Positions 10,821-20,669 are shown, numbered from the stretch's first letter. The stretch: 64,000 nucleotides of DNA from Naegleria lovaniensis (GCF_003324165.1 NW_025407824.1:496001-560000); one strand, 5' to 3'. Numbers and translations: made by a program. Notes: generated by a model from the sequence alone, not told the origin.

Positions 10821-11409
10821 ATGACCGAACTGGCCCACGACGACGAATGTGTTGTATCAAAACCTGTGGATGAGGAACAACTGTACTTTGATACAATCAT
10901 CGGAGCTCTTGAAGAAACCATGATGGGTAGGTGTTATGAATTGTTTCATAGGAATCATTTGATTTCCGACTGAACGATTAGAGGAGAGCTTTTCGACAAT
11001 GATCGATAAATTTGCAGAGCAAAACTGTAATATATTTGAAGAAGGAGAGGAAAACAAATTAGAGTATACAACACTCTTTGCGGAATATCAAGGAATGATT
11101 GAGAAATATTTGGAAACATCTTTAAACGAAAAAATTCAGAACTTTGAACTGAGCCGATTTTTACGAGTTTTAGAGAAGGTTGAGCAACAGAAAAAAGAAC
11201 AAACAACAAGCAAAGGACAGGAAGAAAGCAATGATGACGAGTGGGAAGATATTGAAGAGGGTGACATGTCAGGAGATGTGTTCGACATGCTGTTGTCGTT
11301 CACTGATTTTATGGAGTTTAAAGAGCTAATGCTTTCCTACAAAAAGCAAGAGTATTTTAAAGACAAATTTTCTGGGCTGTTGGTTGTGTCGAACGGCTCT
11401 AAAAAGTAA
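10821..11409 (+). CDS. ARL2BP: ARL2-binding protein (BART domain)
   Basis: Two exons, 10821-10926 and 10982-11409, intron 10927-10981 in phase 1; 177 residues, close to animal ARL2BP in length. The BART domain begins at YFDTIIGALEETMM, continues across the splice junction (EESFSTMIDKFAEQNC), then EENKLEYTTLFAEYQGMIEKYL and ends with the family's GDVFDMLLSFTDFMEFKELML block. ARL2BP binds GTP-loaded ARL2/ARL3 and works at basal bodies, mitochondria and in trafficking, which suits an organism that builds flagella. An acidic insert (DDEWEDIEEGD) precedes the last helix. An in-frame ATG exists upstream at 10710, but homology starts after 10821 and the AAATTAAAATG context there fits a start. Confidence 0.93.
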
Positions 11410-11499
11410 CGTTTTACCAGTTTCCTAATTTATTCACGGCCTTCATAACGAAAGCAAACAATTTTCAATTAAACATTATTTAATTATTGTCAATGTGCA

Positions 11500-12210
11500 T
11501 TATAACCATTCGCCAGGATCTGCTGATTCTGAAGAAGATGACAAAAGGCTTTTCTTTGATTTAGATTTGATCACTGGCCTGTCTTCTCTTTGAGATTGTC
11601 TTATGATTGTATACAAGGTAGCAAACAAGTCATTCACACCTTTTCCTGTTGTCGCACTACACTCAGCAACCTCTGCAGATTTATCCACAAAAAACTTGGT
11701 AGCTGTGTTCACAATGTGCTGTTTTGATATTTTTCGCTCGCTCTCTAAATCAATCTTATTGCCGACTATAATACATGGAATTTGAGACATGTGCAAATTC
11801 TCCATAAGCAATGACTTGTATCTATTTAAATTTTGCAAACTAGATTGAGAGTTACACACGTCCACCACCAACACAAATCCATCACAATCCTTAATACATT
11901 CAATCAATAATCCCAAATCATTCATTTCAGGAGCATCAACTAAGCGCACAGTAACATCTTTTCCGTCAACAACTATGAAACAATTTTGACCTTCCACAAC
12001 TTCTTGGTCTGATTTTGGTGATTGATAGGTAAAGCCTGAATTTTCAACTTGATACTTAATTATTGATGATTTTCCCGAGAATTTTTCTCCTAAAACCATA
12101 ATTTTCAAAACTTTGCGTTTCAATCGGTGTATTCCTGCATCGACATGATCAATATCATCCGAAGAGACAGCCGAGTTGATTGGAGATGCAAACAATTTTT
12201 TAAACACCAT
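11500..12210 (-). CDS. Divergent Ras/Rab-like small GTPase
   Basis: Intronless, 236 residues, ATG at 12210 with an A-run before it. The G domain is recognisable: P-loop GEKFSGKSS, G4 NKID, and G5 ECSA followed by the helix VNDLFATLYTIIR. Switch II is abnormal: where Ras proteins have DTAGQ, this has DAPEM, so the glycine and the catalytic glutamine are missing. The C-terminus is basic (KSKSKK) then Ser-rich and ends DPGEWL, with no CAAX or CC prenylation motif. It may bind GTP with little hydrolysis, or work as a pseudo-GTPase. An N-terminal extension of about 30 residues precedes the P-loop. Confidence 0.85.
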   Translation of the reverse strand: MVFKKLFASPINSAVSSDDIDHVDAGIHRLKRKVLKIMVLGEKFSGKSSIIKYQVENSGFTYQSPKSDQEVVEGQNCFIVVDGKDVTVRLVDAPEMNDLGLLIECIKDCDGFVLVVDVCNSQSSLQNLNRYKSLLMENLHMSQIPCIIVGNKIDLESERKISKQHIVNTATKFFVDKSAEVAECSATTGKGVNDLFATLYTIIRQSQREDRPVIKSKSKKSLLSSSSESADPGEWL

Positions 12211-12586
12211 TTTTTGAAAGGCTCACGATATCAGGAATAGTTTTCTTTGAAATTTCTATATTCGGAATGATTAAAACTTGCAACACGAGAATGCGAGAAT
12301 CAAATTGATGAAATACCGAGAGCGGTAATGTTTGTGATGAAAAATTGTACTGGAAAAATTTGAAAACAATGTGAGCGTGTTGCTATTTTTTCGTTGTGTT
12401 TTAATGACAAATGACAAGGAGTGCGAGGATTTGATAGGGAACGCTCACGATGATTATTTCGGAGAGACTAAGGCATACCCCATAAATACAATTTCGTCTC
12501 AGTTTCTTCCTTTTTGATGAACGTAATTGGTAGGATTGAAAGCTACTCAAGCATACACAATGGAATTACAATTTGATGGATTTGTT
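12211..12586. other. Intergenic region between CTU2 and the Ras-like GTPase
   Basis: 376 bp containing the CTU2 3' UTR and the promoter of the GTPase gene, both minus strand. No gene or clear repeat is seen. Confidence 0.6.
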
Positions 12587-14140
12587 TTACTCATCATCAA
12601 GTAAAAATTCTGAAATTTGTTTTCTCATTTCGTTTCGTGACATTCGATACCCTCGTTGAATATATTCAGGGAATGATTCATCGACATAAACCTCACTGGT
12701 AAGGTCAGTAATTGCAATATTTGCAGTGCTCTCTCTATTCTCAGTGTTACAGTAGGACAACACTCGCTTGCATCCAAAACAACAACATTGAGAAAGACTC
12801 ACATTATCATGATGGAGAGAATGATTTTCAGTAACACATTGATCTTCAGAAACGTTACCGCTCTCGGTAATCCTTTCGAGACTATTTTTCAATTCTTGCA
12901 CATCTTCCTCTGAAAGGAAAGCTCCACAAAGAGCACACTTAATTCTTGTTTGTTCTGGTGTCTTCAATTTTTCAATGGTTCTCAAAATAGCATGAACGGT
13001 GGATGGATAATCCTTCTGCAGCATGGATACAAAATCTTCAACAAGCCTGTAAATGGTACTTTGACGAACTCCAACCTTAGTGGTAATGTCTTTAACAAAA
13101 AGATTTTGATTCATTTTGAACCAATAAATATAAATTGCCAATTCATTCGCAAGGAAGGTCTTCATAGGTCGAATAAAGGTTATAGGTAAATCTGATGATG
13201 GATTGAACGTAGGAATTCCATTCATACTTGAATCTTCAAGTTGGATATGAAGTGGTATTGTATATCCTCGTCCCTTGCTTATTTCACTTAGAACACCAAT
13301 TGCCAAACGATTTGCATTTTCTCCAGTCAATACTTGCTTGAAATTCTTCTCAGCTGCGAATTTGTAAATACAAGTCTTGACCATTTGGTTCAGTAAATCT
13401 TCATGAACACTCATTGTTTTAAATTGTTTGAAAATAAAGTCGCGCATCTTTTCAACACTTCCATCAAATAGCATGTCTTCGATAGATCGAATATGAAGTG
13501 TTTGGTTATGTTCATTCGTATTCGAGCATACAGTCGTTATTTGCTCATAAAGTCTCCTTCTCTCATCATCACTCATTCCCAACGCTCCACTAATATCTAC
13601 AAAAAGATATTCCCACTTGAAATGCAATTTCCAATTTGGGTTTGGAGAGACACATTGGTTTAACATACAAAGCATTGCAGTTGAGCTAACTCCTCCACTA
13701 AAACAAACTAAAACGCAATCACCCTTTGTAATCCTTTCGTTGAGATTAATTTTGAATTGTTTGTGTGTGTTTTCAATAAAAGTTTGTTTGTTCACAGCAA
13801 CTCCTCGTCTTCCTTTAATTCCTGGACCTGGATTTTCCTTATTCAGAAGCATATCCGCTTGTTTTTCTTTCTTGTTACGCTTTTTAATTGGGTTTATAAA
13901 TTTAGGTGTTTTTTCCTTGTCTATGTGTTCCAATGATGTGTTGTTGTTGTTGGTTGTTGACGATGATGATACCACATCGTTGGAGGATGCTGCTTCGGAG
14001 CAACAAGGTTGAGCATCTGAATTGATGAGGTTGTCATTGCTATTGCAACAATTATTATTTGATGTTCCTGACGTCGAGTTGGAACAAGTACACGAGTTGT
14101 TATTGCTGACGTCGTTATCTTCGTGATGATTATCACACAT
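12587..14140 (-). CDS. CTU2: Cytoplasmic tRNA 2-thiolation protein 2
   Basis: Intronless, 517 residues. CTU2/NCS2 partners CTU1/NCS6 to thiolate the wobble uridine (to s2U, in mcm5s2U) of Lys, Glu and Gln tRNAs, with sulfur delivered by URM1. The PP-loop-like motif is CFSGGVSS at residues 146-153; the family member CTU2 usually has a degenerate PP-loop, as here (V for the usual P/K-type residue). GENANRLA near 274 is a conserved block. The C-terminal zinc-type cysteines are CALCG (402-406) and the CCCFGCKR cluster (452-459), matching the CTU2 C-terminal signature. The first 70 residues are a Cys/Asn/Ser-rich extension (CNSNDN, NNNNTS), likely disordered and lineage-specific. Confidence 0.92.
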   Translation of the reverse strand: MCDNHHEDNDVSNNNSCTCSNSTSGTSNNNCCNSNDNLINSDAQPCCSEAASSNDVVSSSSTTNNNNTSLEHIDKEKTPKFINPIKKRNKKEKQADMLLNKENPGPGIKGRRGVAVNKQTFIENTHKQFKINLNERITKGDCVLVCFSGGVSSTAMLCMLNQCVSPNPNWKLHFKWEYLFVDISGALGMSDDERRRLYEQITTVCSNTNEHNQTLHIRSIEDMLFDGSVEKMRDFIFKQFKTMSVHEDLLNQMVKTCIYKFAAEKNFKQVLTGENANRLAIGVLSEISKGRGYTIPLHIQLEDSSMNGIPTFNPSSDLPITFIRPMKTFLANELAIYIYWFKMNQNLFVKDITTKVGVRQSTIYRLVEDFVSMLQKDYPSTVHAILRTIEKLKTPEQTRIKCALCGAFLSEEDVQELKNSLERITESGNVSEDQCVTENHSLHHDNVSLSQCCCFGCKRVLSYCNTENRESTANIAITDLTSEVYVDESFPEYIQRGYRMSRNEMRKQISEFLLDDE

Positions 14141-14575
14141 GCTTCAGACAATATTTTTTGAGCTGCAATTTCGAAAACAATTAAAAACAAAAACCTTCAA
14201 AATTGCAATTCGTCTTCGTGTTTAATGTGAAGTGTTCTCAAGGCTTTCCATGTTGTTAATGAATAAATTGGTGAATGAACGTACAAATTATTAGGACAAA
14301 ATTTTAAATGAGTGTTGGAGGTTGTCGTGGCAGTGATGAATGAATAAACTTCCGCCTATGATGATATGACATAACTAAAACATTGGCAGTGGTCATTCAA
14401 GAGCGAATCCAAGGCACAGTATTGTTTTGAATACATAATATTTTCAAAACGTAATGCTCTATCGGAAAATACATAGGTGTCAAAATTTGTGTCATCCATT
14501 GTACCACTACTACATAAAAAGAAATATATCAGCTGCAGCACCAACCATCAACATCACATATGGCTCTGGTTACTA
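14141..14575. other. Intergenic region between eIF4E homologue and CTU2
   Basis: 435 bp holding the eIF4E-like gene's 3' UTR and the CTU2 promoter (both minus). Short open frames here have no family resemblance. Nothing else is visible. Confidence 0.6.
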
Positions 14576-15304
14576 TTACTGTTGGTCATCAATTCGAATA
14601 ATGTGAATAACATTCTTTTTTCCTTGAATCTGGTCTTCGAATGTTTTAAAGTCAAAGGTAAATTGGTCAGCATGAGATAGCAATATCGAAAGATCTCCCT
14701 GTTTCGTGTTTCCGCTAATTGAACCATGGTTGAGAGCCTCTTTAAATTGTCTTCCTATACGAAGAATAGCATCTTGATTTGTTTTGTCTCCAACCCAAAC
14801 ATTCAACCGGAATTGAGATTTACGAACAGCAACACATGCTCCTGTAATAATATCTCCATCATCAAAGAATTCACCAATGAGAGCCATAGCTAAATTCATC
14901 CACCAATCATTGACATTACATTTCTTCCTTAGGAAGGGAAACATCCATTCGCCACCATCGATATTCTTTGGGTCTTCCCACTCAGGCCGAATACCTTCTT
15001 TCATGATATAGTAGGCACTTCCGGTATCTAAAAGTGTAGGAGGTTTGATATGATTGAAAACACTCCAAAAGTCTTCAACATATTGGAAAGTATAAACGAG
15101 AGTGAACTGTGCGGAATAGTCTTCGGCACTGCTGGGCTTTGTTCCTTCTTTTGGAGGGCTGTGGTACCACAGAGACCAAGTACTTTGGAGAGGATGTTTC
15201 TGTGAGTATTCCTCTTCAACACTTTCCGCAACGTGTTGTTCATCACCTTGAGAGTTTGCATCTTCTTCACCTTGAAGCACTGAACGACTGCCACTTTTTT
15301 GCAT
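14576..15304 (-). CDS. eIF4E family cap-binding protein, class II (4EHP-like)
   Basis: 242 residues from the ATG at 15304 (preceded by seven A residues); an upstream in-frame extension to 15622 is rejected because homology begins at HPLQSTWSLWY. Core motifs align with eIF4E: YVEDFWSVFNHI (including the dorsal Trp that binds eIF4G/4E-BP, W80), GIRPEWED (W109 and E110, cap-stacking Trp and guanine-contacting Glu), DWWMNLAMALIGE and RLNVW (W170). The first cap-sandwich Trp of canonical eIF4E is replaced by Tyr63 in EDYSAQF, the hallmark of class II proteins (eIF4E2/4EHP), which bind cap more weakly and often repress translation. A canonical initiation role cannot be excluded. Between HPLQ and the Tyr lies a Pro/Ser-rich stretch. 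Confidence 0.92.
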   Translation of the reverse strand: MQKSGSRSVLQGEEDANSQGDEQHVAESVEEEYSQKHPLQSTWSLWYHSPPKEGTKPSSAEDYSAQFTLVYTFQYVEDFWSVFNHIKPPTLLDTGSAYYIMKEGIRPEWEDPKNIDGGEWMFPFLRKKCNVNDWWMNLAMALIGEFFDDGDIITGACVAVRKSQFRLNVWVGDKTNQDAILRIGRQFKEALNHGSISGNTKQGDLSILLSHADQFTFDFKTFEDQIQGKKNVIHIIRIDDQQ

Positions 15305-16831
15305 TTTTTTTATTGAATAAAGCCGAGCCGACCTCTTTACGAAATTAAGAGTGACACAGTGGTTTAACCCGAGATTGTGGTGGCGAGTTTGTGGGCGATG
15401 GTGATGTTGTTGACTTGTTGGCCACAGAGGTTTCTCACACAAAAGGGGAGTTGCGTTGAACCACACTATGACTTTGCGTGCATCAAAAGCCATCAACAAC
15501 AAACAACCCTTGTTGCAAAATACATATTGTACATGCAGAACATTTGCAACTCGTGAGAACAATAACAATATTTGGACGATACAAGATAATAAGGGACCGA
15601 TAAATGGCAGCAACAACAACAACCGATGAAACTTGAAAATAAGGGACTACTCAATAACAAGCCGTGAGGGGCAGAAGTATGGAAAGGATCACGATTACGA
15701 GCGGGTGGGTGATGAATATAGTGATACTTCTTCTGATGAAGAGTCTGATGAGTCCGAGGAAATGGCATCATTGGTTCGTGTTGAATCTCGGAAAGGGCAT
15801 CATTGGTTCGGAACAACACCCTACCCGAACGTTTGGAAATATTTATAATTATTAAGGATTGCTAAATATTGAGTCGGGGAACAACCATTCGAAATGCACT
15901 CACACCCGGCCACCCCTCGGGTGTTCAAGTAAATTCATCATCATGGTTGTTTCTATTTTGAATAATAATCACTGCGTATTAAAACGGTTGTTGAATCAAA
16001 AACAACACGTTTGTTCATCAACACACCTTAAAGCATTCAATTGAAAAAATAACCTCAACCTAACCCCATCTCCCCTCAAAACTTGCCAATGCAATATATT
16101 GTTGTTGACACGTGAGGGAAACACTACTTACTTATTGGTGCGTCAATAAGTTGAACTGGCATTACAAGAGCCGTGGTGGTAATGTCCTAACTCTTTGTCA
16201 CGTCCATGGTGGTATGGTATTGAAGGGCCTTTTCCCCTCTTCGTCACATTATCAACACCATCTCTCTCAAACCACAACTCTTACATTGAGAAACGTGTTG
16301 TGAAATTGTTGCTAAAATGTTTGCAAACTTCTCTTCGAAGAAAAGGGTTTTAAAATTTGTGGAGTATAATGTGATTGAGAAGAGTTTGAAATTAACACCA
16401 AGCCCTTGAGCGTAAGGTGGTCTGTTGTTCTAGAATTTCATGTTGCTGGTTTGCACTTTACACGGGCTTTATGTTTAATTCAGATAAAGTCAGTGACACC
16501 TTTTTTTAAGGGCTGTTATTAGTTGAATATTAGGTCTCACAATACGGAACAAATGAATCTGAAACTAGACGGAAAGAAGCATCTACCATATGAAAATATT
16601 GGTTTCAGCATGCTTAATTGTAGAACAGTTCAACTCTGAAACAAAATTTGAAAAATGGTCGGTGTTATTATTGAGTAAAAAATAAAAGTGCGCTCGCAAA
16701 GATTCTTGTCTCGAATCTTGGTCATTTTTACTGAAGGAGTTGGCTACTCGTGACCATTTTCATTGACATTATTACTTTCTTGCAACAACAATTTCATGGA
16801 GTGAGATAGCTAATGAAGTGCTCTTTCATGA

Positions 16832-16871
16832 AATTATTATCAAATCCATCCAATTATTATCAAATCCATCC
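16832..16871. repeat. Perfect 20-bp tandem duplication
   Basis: The unit AATTATTATCAAATCCATCC occurs twice head-to-tail without mismatch (16832-16851 and 16852-16871). It looks like a recent local duplication in intergenic DNA. Confidence 0.85.
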
Positions 16872-16913
16872 GTGCACACACGCATGTATATATAGTCATG
16901 GGCATGTGTGGAC

Positions 16914-16996
16914 GTGAATGAAATATCCAATTTGTGAATGAAATATCCAACACTCTCAAATGATGGGAATGAAATATCCATCACACTCCAATGATG
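16914..16996. repeat. Degenerate tandem repeat array
   Basis: GTGAATGAAATATCCAA occurs at 16914-16930 and 16934-16950; a related GAATGAAATATCCA is at 16967-16980. Between and after the copies, CACTCTCAAATGATG and CACTCCAATGATG are further diverged copies of a flanking unit. It could be a minisatellite or a cluster of protein-binding sites. Confidence 0.7.
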
Positions 16997-17214
16997 TGAT
17001 TGAAGTTTCTGAGTGACGACTTGAATCTCTCAAGTTGGACCAATTTTCCGTGCTTGCTTAATGATCATTCATTTCTAAGGGCACAACGGGTTTGTTTGAA
17101 ACTGTTGGAAGATGGGCGAGAAACTTTCTTATTTCGTCCGAATATGAAGATGACTCGTGTTCTCATTCTGTTGGCATGAAGATTCCTATTGTATTTTGTC
17201 CGCAACAATCATGT

Positions 17215-18617
17215 TTATTTCATTGGAGGATTGAATGGAAAATCAAGCCAGCTCTCGAGTTCAGGATACGAGGAAGCCAACCTCTTTACAACATACTCCC
17301 ATACTTGCCAATGAGGTTTGGAATTTGCTATCGACAGGAGTTGAGACGGATTATCAACTGTTACTACCAGCCACGTGCCTATTATTATCAGTAACAATGA
17401 ACCAAATGATTCCATATGGATGTTTCAAACTTACCATGTTGAATTTCTGATGACAGTTGTCCCTTCCTCCATGAGGCTAAACGTTGTCTTGCTTCAAGCT
17501 CTTTTAATAAATTTTCAAGATATCGATTACCCTCTTCTTCTAAGGTTGAAAGCATCTCATCATTAATAGTATCTTCAGGTTCATATTCATATTCATTAGA
17601 ATCAGTACTATCGTCATATTCGTCATTTGGATCGTAGTCATCCTCAGGATTGTTTGAAAAATTATTGTCATCATCATATTCGAAAGTATCATGTGTTTGC
17701 AATGGCATTACAGGAGTAATGGTAAGAGGAATTTTTGATTTAAGTAAATTAGGGTCGTTTGGAAATGTCTCAATATTTGCCTCGAGTGATTTCGAGAACT
17801 CTTGTTGAATATGGTCTGTTGTTACTGAACTGCTTTCTGAATTGGACACAGGAGCAGTTGACACACTCGAATCACTCCCGTCACCGGCATTGGACGTTTG
17901 AGGAATATGCTCTTCTATCATGGAGGGTAACAATTGCTTTTGGTTTTTCTTTCTTTTCTTTTTTCTTCGAAGCTCATGTGCTCTCTTTCCCAAAATTGAA
18001 GCCACACGTTGCTTGTTGTCAGTCATAACAAAGCATGTTCTCTCAAAAACAATGTCCGTCAACATGGGATGAGAGACTAAAATGTGAAATTTTTTGGGTT
18101 CAACAGTATTAACGAGTGAAAATTCAACTGGTTGTGTTTCCGAGCTTTCAAAATCGTGTTGGTCATGCAATTTTCGAACAACCATAAGCTTCTTAGATTT
18201 CTCAATGTTCAAATTCATTTCACTTTGAAGTCCAAAACAAACTTCTATGGCATCATTCTTGGTAAACTTTATGCTTCCGTCCTCCACATGATTACGTATC
18301 CTGAAAACATTCTTACAAATCCTTTCAAAACTAGCGCCAGGAGGCGTATAGAAAAATGATTTTGGGTCACGATACACTTGCGAGAGAATGAATTGTCCTA
18401 ATTGTGTTTTTGTCCAACTACGAGTGATGAGGTTTCGACTTTTAGTGTTCCGAGGATTTACAAGTGAAAATTTAAGTGCCGGATGTTCGTCATAACATCT
18501 GCATAATTTCAATAAATTACGATAAAGAAAACAAATAAATCGTTTCTCCTTAAGCTTTCTTTCAGAAGATACTAATGATGAGGTTTGTGATGAAACAGCA
18601 GACGCTGCTTTGTTCAT
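17215..18617 (-). CDS. LYR-motif protein fused to a split AlgH/YqgE (DUF179) domain
   Basis: Two exons, 17435-18617 and 17215-17378, with a 56-nt phase-1 intron at 17379-17434 (GTAAGT...TAG); 448 residues. The N-terminus carries a LYR motif at 31-33 (FLYRNLLKLCR), typical of small mitochondrial LYR proteins that bind acyl carrier protein and Fe-S or respiratory assembly factors. At 177-202, FHILVSHPMLTDIVFER matches the first strand block of bacterial AlgH/YqgE (UPF0301). The domain's last block appears only at 382-405: SWRKGQLSSEI, then across the splice junction GTWLVV (family pattern GWxxGQLexEi..gaWlv). Between them lie about 180 low-complexity residues, first Lys/Arg-rich then Asp/Glu/Tyr-rich. 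The usual central NRP and GGPV motifs are not apparent. A mitochondrial role is an inference. Confidence 0.8.
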
Positions 18618-18638
18618 TTTAATATTTTTTCAAATGAA

Positions 18639-19805
18639 TTATTCGGTGCCTTCATCGTCATGCTCCGATGATGAATCATCGCTTGGATTGCTGTCAGTGT
18701 TGTTATAAACTACATTTGTAAGATATAGACCATGAGGAGGCACGCATCCCTTTTCTGGAAATTTGACATAAGGATGATCAATGGCATACTTGATTTGATA
18801 GGGCGAGATTTTGTTCAGCCCAACCTTAATCAAAGCATCCACCATAATTCTAACTTGATTGTGAAGGAACGATTTTCCACGAATCAAAAATCTAATTTCT
18901 CTACATTTTGCAACCGAAAAGTGTAATGGGCTCAATGTTTGGTCTTGCTCAACCGAATGCTCCTGTACATCAACGAAATGCACTGTCTTAATCCTGGATA
19001 CTCTTTCAGGAAGGTCAGCTCTACAAAAGTTATTGAAATTATGTGTTCCAACAAAATATGAACATGCTTCTCGTACAGCTTCAATATTGAAATATGTATC
19101 TAGAGACATGGGTGTTCCATTAAAATCAGGTATATCGGCAAGAGAGGTTGATACTCCATTCACAAGATAGAATTGATCTTGTATAAAAGGTACTCTGTAA
19201 GAAATATCTGGTTTTGGTCCAACGAGAAGAACTCTGTATTGATATTCTCGTTCTTTAACGTTGTGGCGAGCATGAAAGGTATTGTCCTTTTGTTCACATG
19301 AACAAATCACAAGTTCTTGGTCTCTAAGATAAGAATTTACACCAAAAACTATGTTTTTCAGAGAATGATTTTTTCTTTTCTCAATTATTTCGCTATCTAC
19401 ATCAAAATGGCACGTATTGTGAAGGGCATGTACTCCAGCATCAGTTCGAGAGCTTCCTACCACGTAAATTGAATTTGTATTAAATAATTTTTGAAGAGCT
19501 TCCTCCATGTGCCGTTGAACAGTATTTCCTCTTGCTTGGCCTTTGTTATTTTGTTTTTGATAGCCTTCAAAATTTGTTCCTTTGTACTGAAATATTAATT
19601 TATATCGAATAGATTTGGATGTTGTTTCTTCGGAAAAGCTTTGGTTTGCAGTGGAAAATTTTCGTAAAAAATTATGGTGTTGTTCCGAACAATGATGCGT
19701 TGTAGAAAAGTGAGTATTAGCATTCAGACTTGCATGTAATCGGCGAGAAATTTTTCTAACATGATGATTGTTGAAGGTGTAAAGATACCCATGGTTTTTT
19801 AACAT
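18639..19805 (-). CDS. tRNA pseudouridine synthase, TruA family (PUS1/PUS3-like)
   Basis: Intronless, 388 residues, ATG at 19805 in an AAAAAATG context, 21 bp upstream of which (in transcription order) ends no other gene; the next gene downstream starts 21 bp away at 18617. TruA enzymes isomerise uridines at tRNA positions such as 38-40. Motifs: YKGTNFEGYQKQ at about 74-85, GNTVQRHMEEAL, and the catalytic motif SSRTDAGVHAL with Asp122. Downstream NNFCRAD and FLIRGKSFLHNQVRIMV are conserved family blocks. The first 65 residues are rich in Arg, Ser and His with few acids, which could be a mitochondrial targeting sequence. Which TruA subfamily it belongs to is not settled by motifs alone. Confidence 0.93.
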   Translation of the reverse strand: MLKNHGYLYTFNNHHVRKISRRLHASLNANTHFSTTHHCSEQHHNFLRKFSTANQSFSEETTSKSIRYKLIFQYKGTNFEGYQKQNNKGQARGNTVQRHMEEALQKLFNTNSIYVVGSSRTDAGVHALHNTCHFDVDSEIIEKRKNHSLKNIVFGVNSYLRDQELVICSCEQKDNTFHARHNVKEREYQYRVLLVGPKPDISYRVPFIQDQFYLVNGVSTSLADIPDFNGTPMSLDTYFNIEAVREACSYFVGTHNFNNFCRADLPERVSRIKTVHFVDVQEHSVEQDQTLSPLHFSVAKCREIRFLIRGKSFLHNQVRIMVDALIKVGLNKISPYQIKYAIDHPYVKFPEKGCVPPHGLYLTNVVYNNTDSNPSDDSSSEHDDEGTE

Positions 19806-19845
19806 TTTTTAACCCAAATTCTTTTCCATTTTTTAAATTTGCATT

Positions 19846-20484
19846 TTATGAAAGCTGATCAATTCGTTTTTGAATAACTTTGAATTGTTCCATAACACTT
19901 TTCAAAGTATCCTTATCCATTTCAAAAAGTAAAGGATGATTTGGATCTTGTTTGGTGCTAAGTTGAACAACGGCCACGCTTTCGCTAATTTCGCTTAATC
20001 TATTGATATTAGTTTTTTGGTCTATTCTCCATTTCATGTCTGTCAAATTATTACCAAAATCTTCTTTTGACTCATTAACTAATTGTTGGTGAATTCTTGA
20101 AGAAAATTGAGTCCAGAATTTAACCCATGTCTGCACAAGATCATTTGTATTGAAAACTCGTTTTGCGTCATCATCGCTCAGTAAATGTTCTTTGAGTTGT
20201 GTTGGTGTCCAATTTTTGTAGGATGCCAATCGAATCAATTGTTTACATCTATTCACAAAATTATTTTGTTCTTCACTCAATATTTCGTTGCCGAATACTT
20301 GTTGATTCATCATGGACTCAGTCATCAAATCATCCTTTTCGAACATAATCTGGTTTAACCCTTTTAACAAAGCAAAAAGGTACTTGGCATCGATCACAAA
20401 TGTGGTGGTGGATTCCTCTTCCGATGCTGTATTTAAACTTGAGTCTGCTTCATCTGATGGAGCGTGGTGTTCACCCGAAAACAT
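19846..20484 (-). CDS. COMM domain-containing protein
   Basis: Intronless, 212 residues, ATG at 20484 after an A-rich run. The COMM domain is C-terminal, from about residue 147: LTDMKWRIDQKTN, then SVAVVQLS, then LLFEMDKDTLKSVMEQFKVIQKRI. This is the expected strand-strand-helix layout with the conserved Trp-Arg-hydrophobic motif. COMMD proteins assemble into the Commander complex with CCDC22/CCDC93 and regulate endosomal recycling. The N-terminal helical domain (about residues 28-130) is present as in full-length family members. The individual COMMD paralogue is not identifiable here. Confidence 0.88.
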   Translation of the reverse strand: MFSGEHHAPSDEADSSLNTASEEESTTTFVIDAKYLFALLKGLNQIMFEKDDLMTESMMNQQVFGNEILSEEQNNFVNRCKQLIRLASYKNWTPTQLKEHLLSDDDAKRVFNTNDLVQTWVKFWTQFSSRIHQQLVNESKEDFGNNLTDMKWRIDQKTNINRLSEISESVAVVQLSTKQDPNHPLLFEMDKDTLKSVMEQFKVIQKRIDQLS

Positions 20485-20669
20485 TTTTTATGAATATTAA
20501 AAAATCTTTTTTGCAGCAGAAATCCACATTTGCGAATGTAGAGTGTTCATTCTTCTGATTAATCAAACTTAAAATCTTTTGGTCAATTCCCAAATCATTC
20601 TGTACTTCCAATGTCTCTCTGGAAAGAGAGTCTAGCTATTTTTGACCCAGCGTTCAGCCTAAACAAAAA

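Larger units (their letters stand above)
15305..17214. other. Long intergenic region with short repeats
   Basis: 1.9 kb between two minus-strand genes, the largest gene-poor stretch in the window. It should include the promoter of the eIF4E homologue and the 3' UTR of the LYR-AlgH gene. A plus-strand frame at 15633-15848 encodes an acidic Ser-rich stretch (SDTSSDEESDESEE) but begins at TTG after a stop. It also carries a 15-nt direct repeat (15764-15778 and 15796-15810). Tandem repeats lie at 16832-16871 and 16914-16996. No tRNA or conserved ORF was recognised. Confidence 0.5.

Noticed and set aside
13617-14012. Plus-strand 131-residue open frame
   Set aside because: It is the antisense shadow of CTU2, with no ATG-linked homology.
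15305-15622. N-terminal extension of the eIF4E homologue to 15622
   Set aside because: Sequence is hydrophobic and low quality, and eIF4E homology begins after the ATG at 15304.
17092-17394. Plus-strand 100-residue open frame
   Set aside because: It is the antisense of the second exon of the LYR-AlgH gene.
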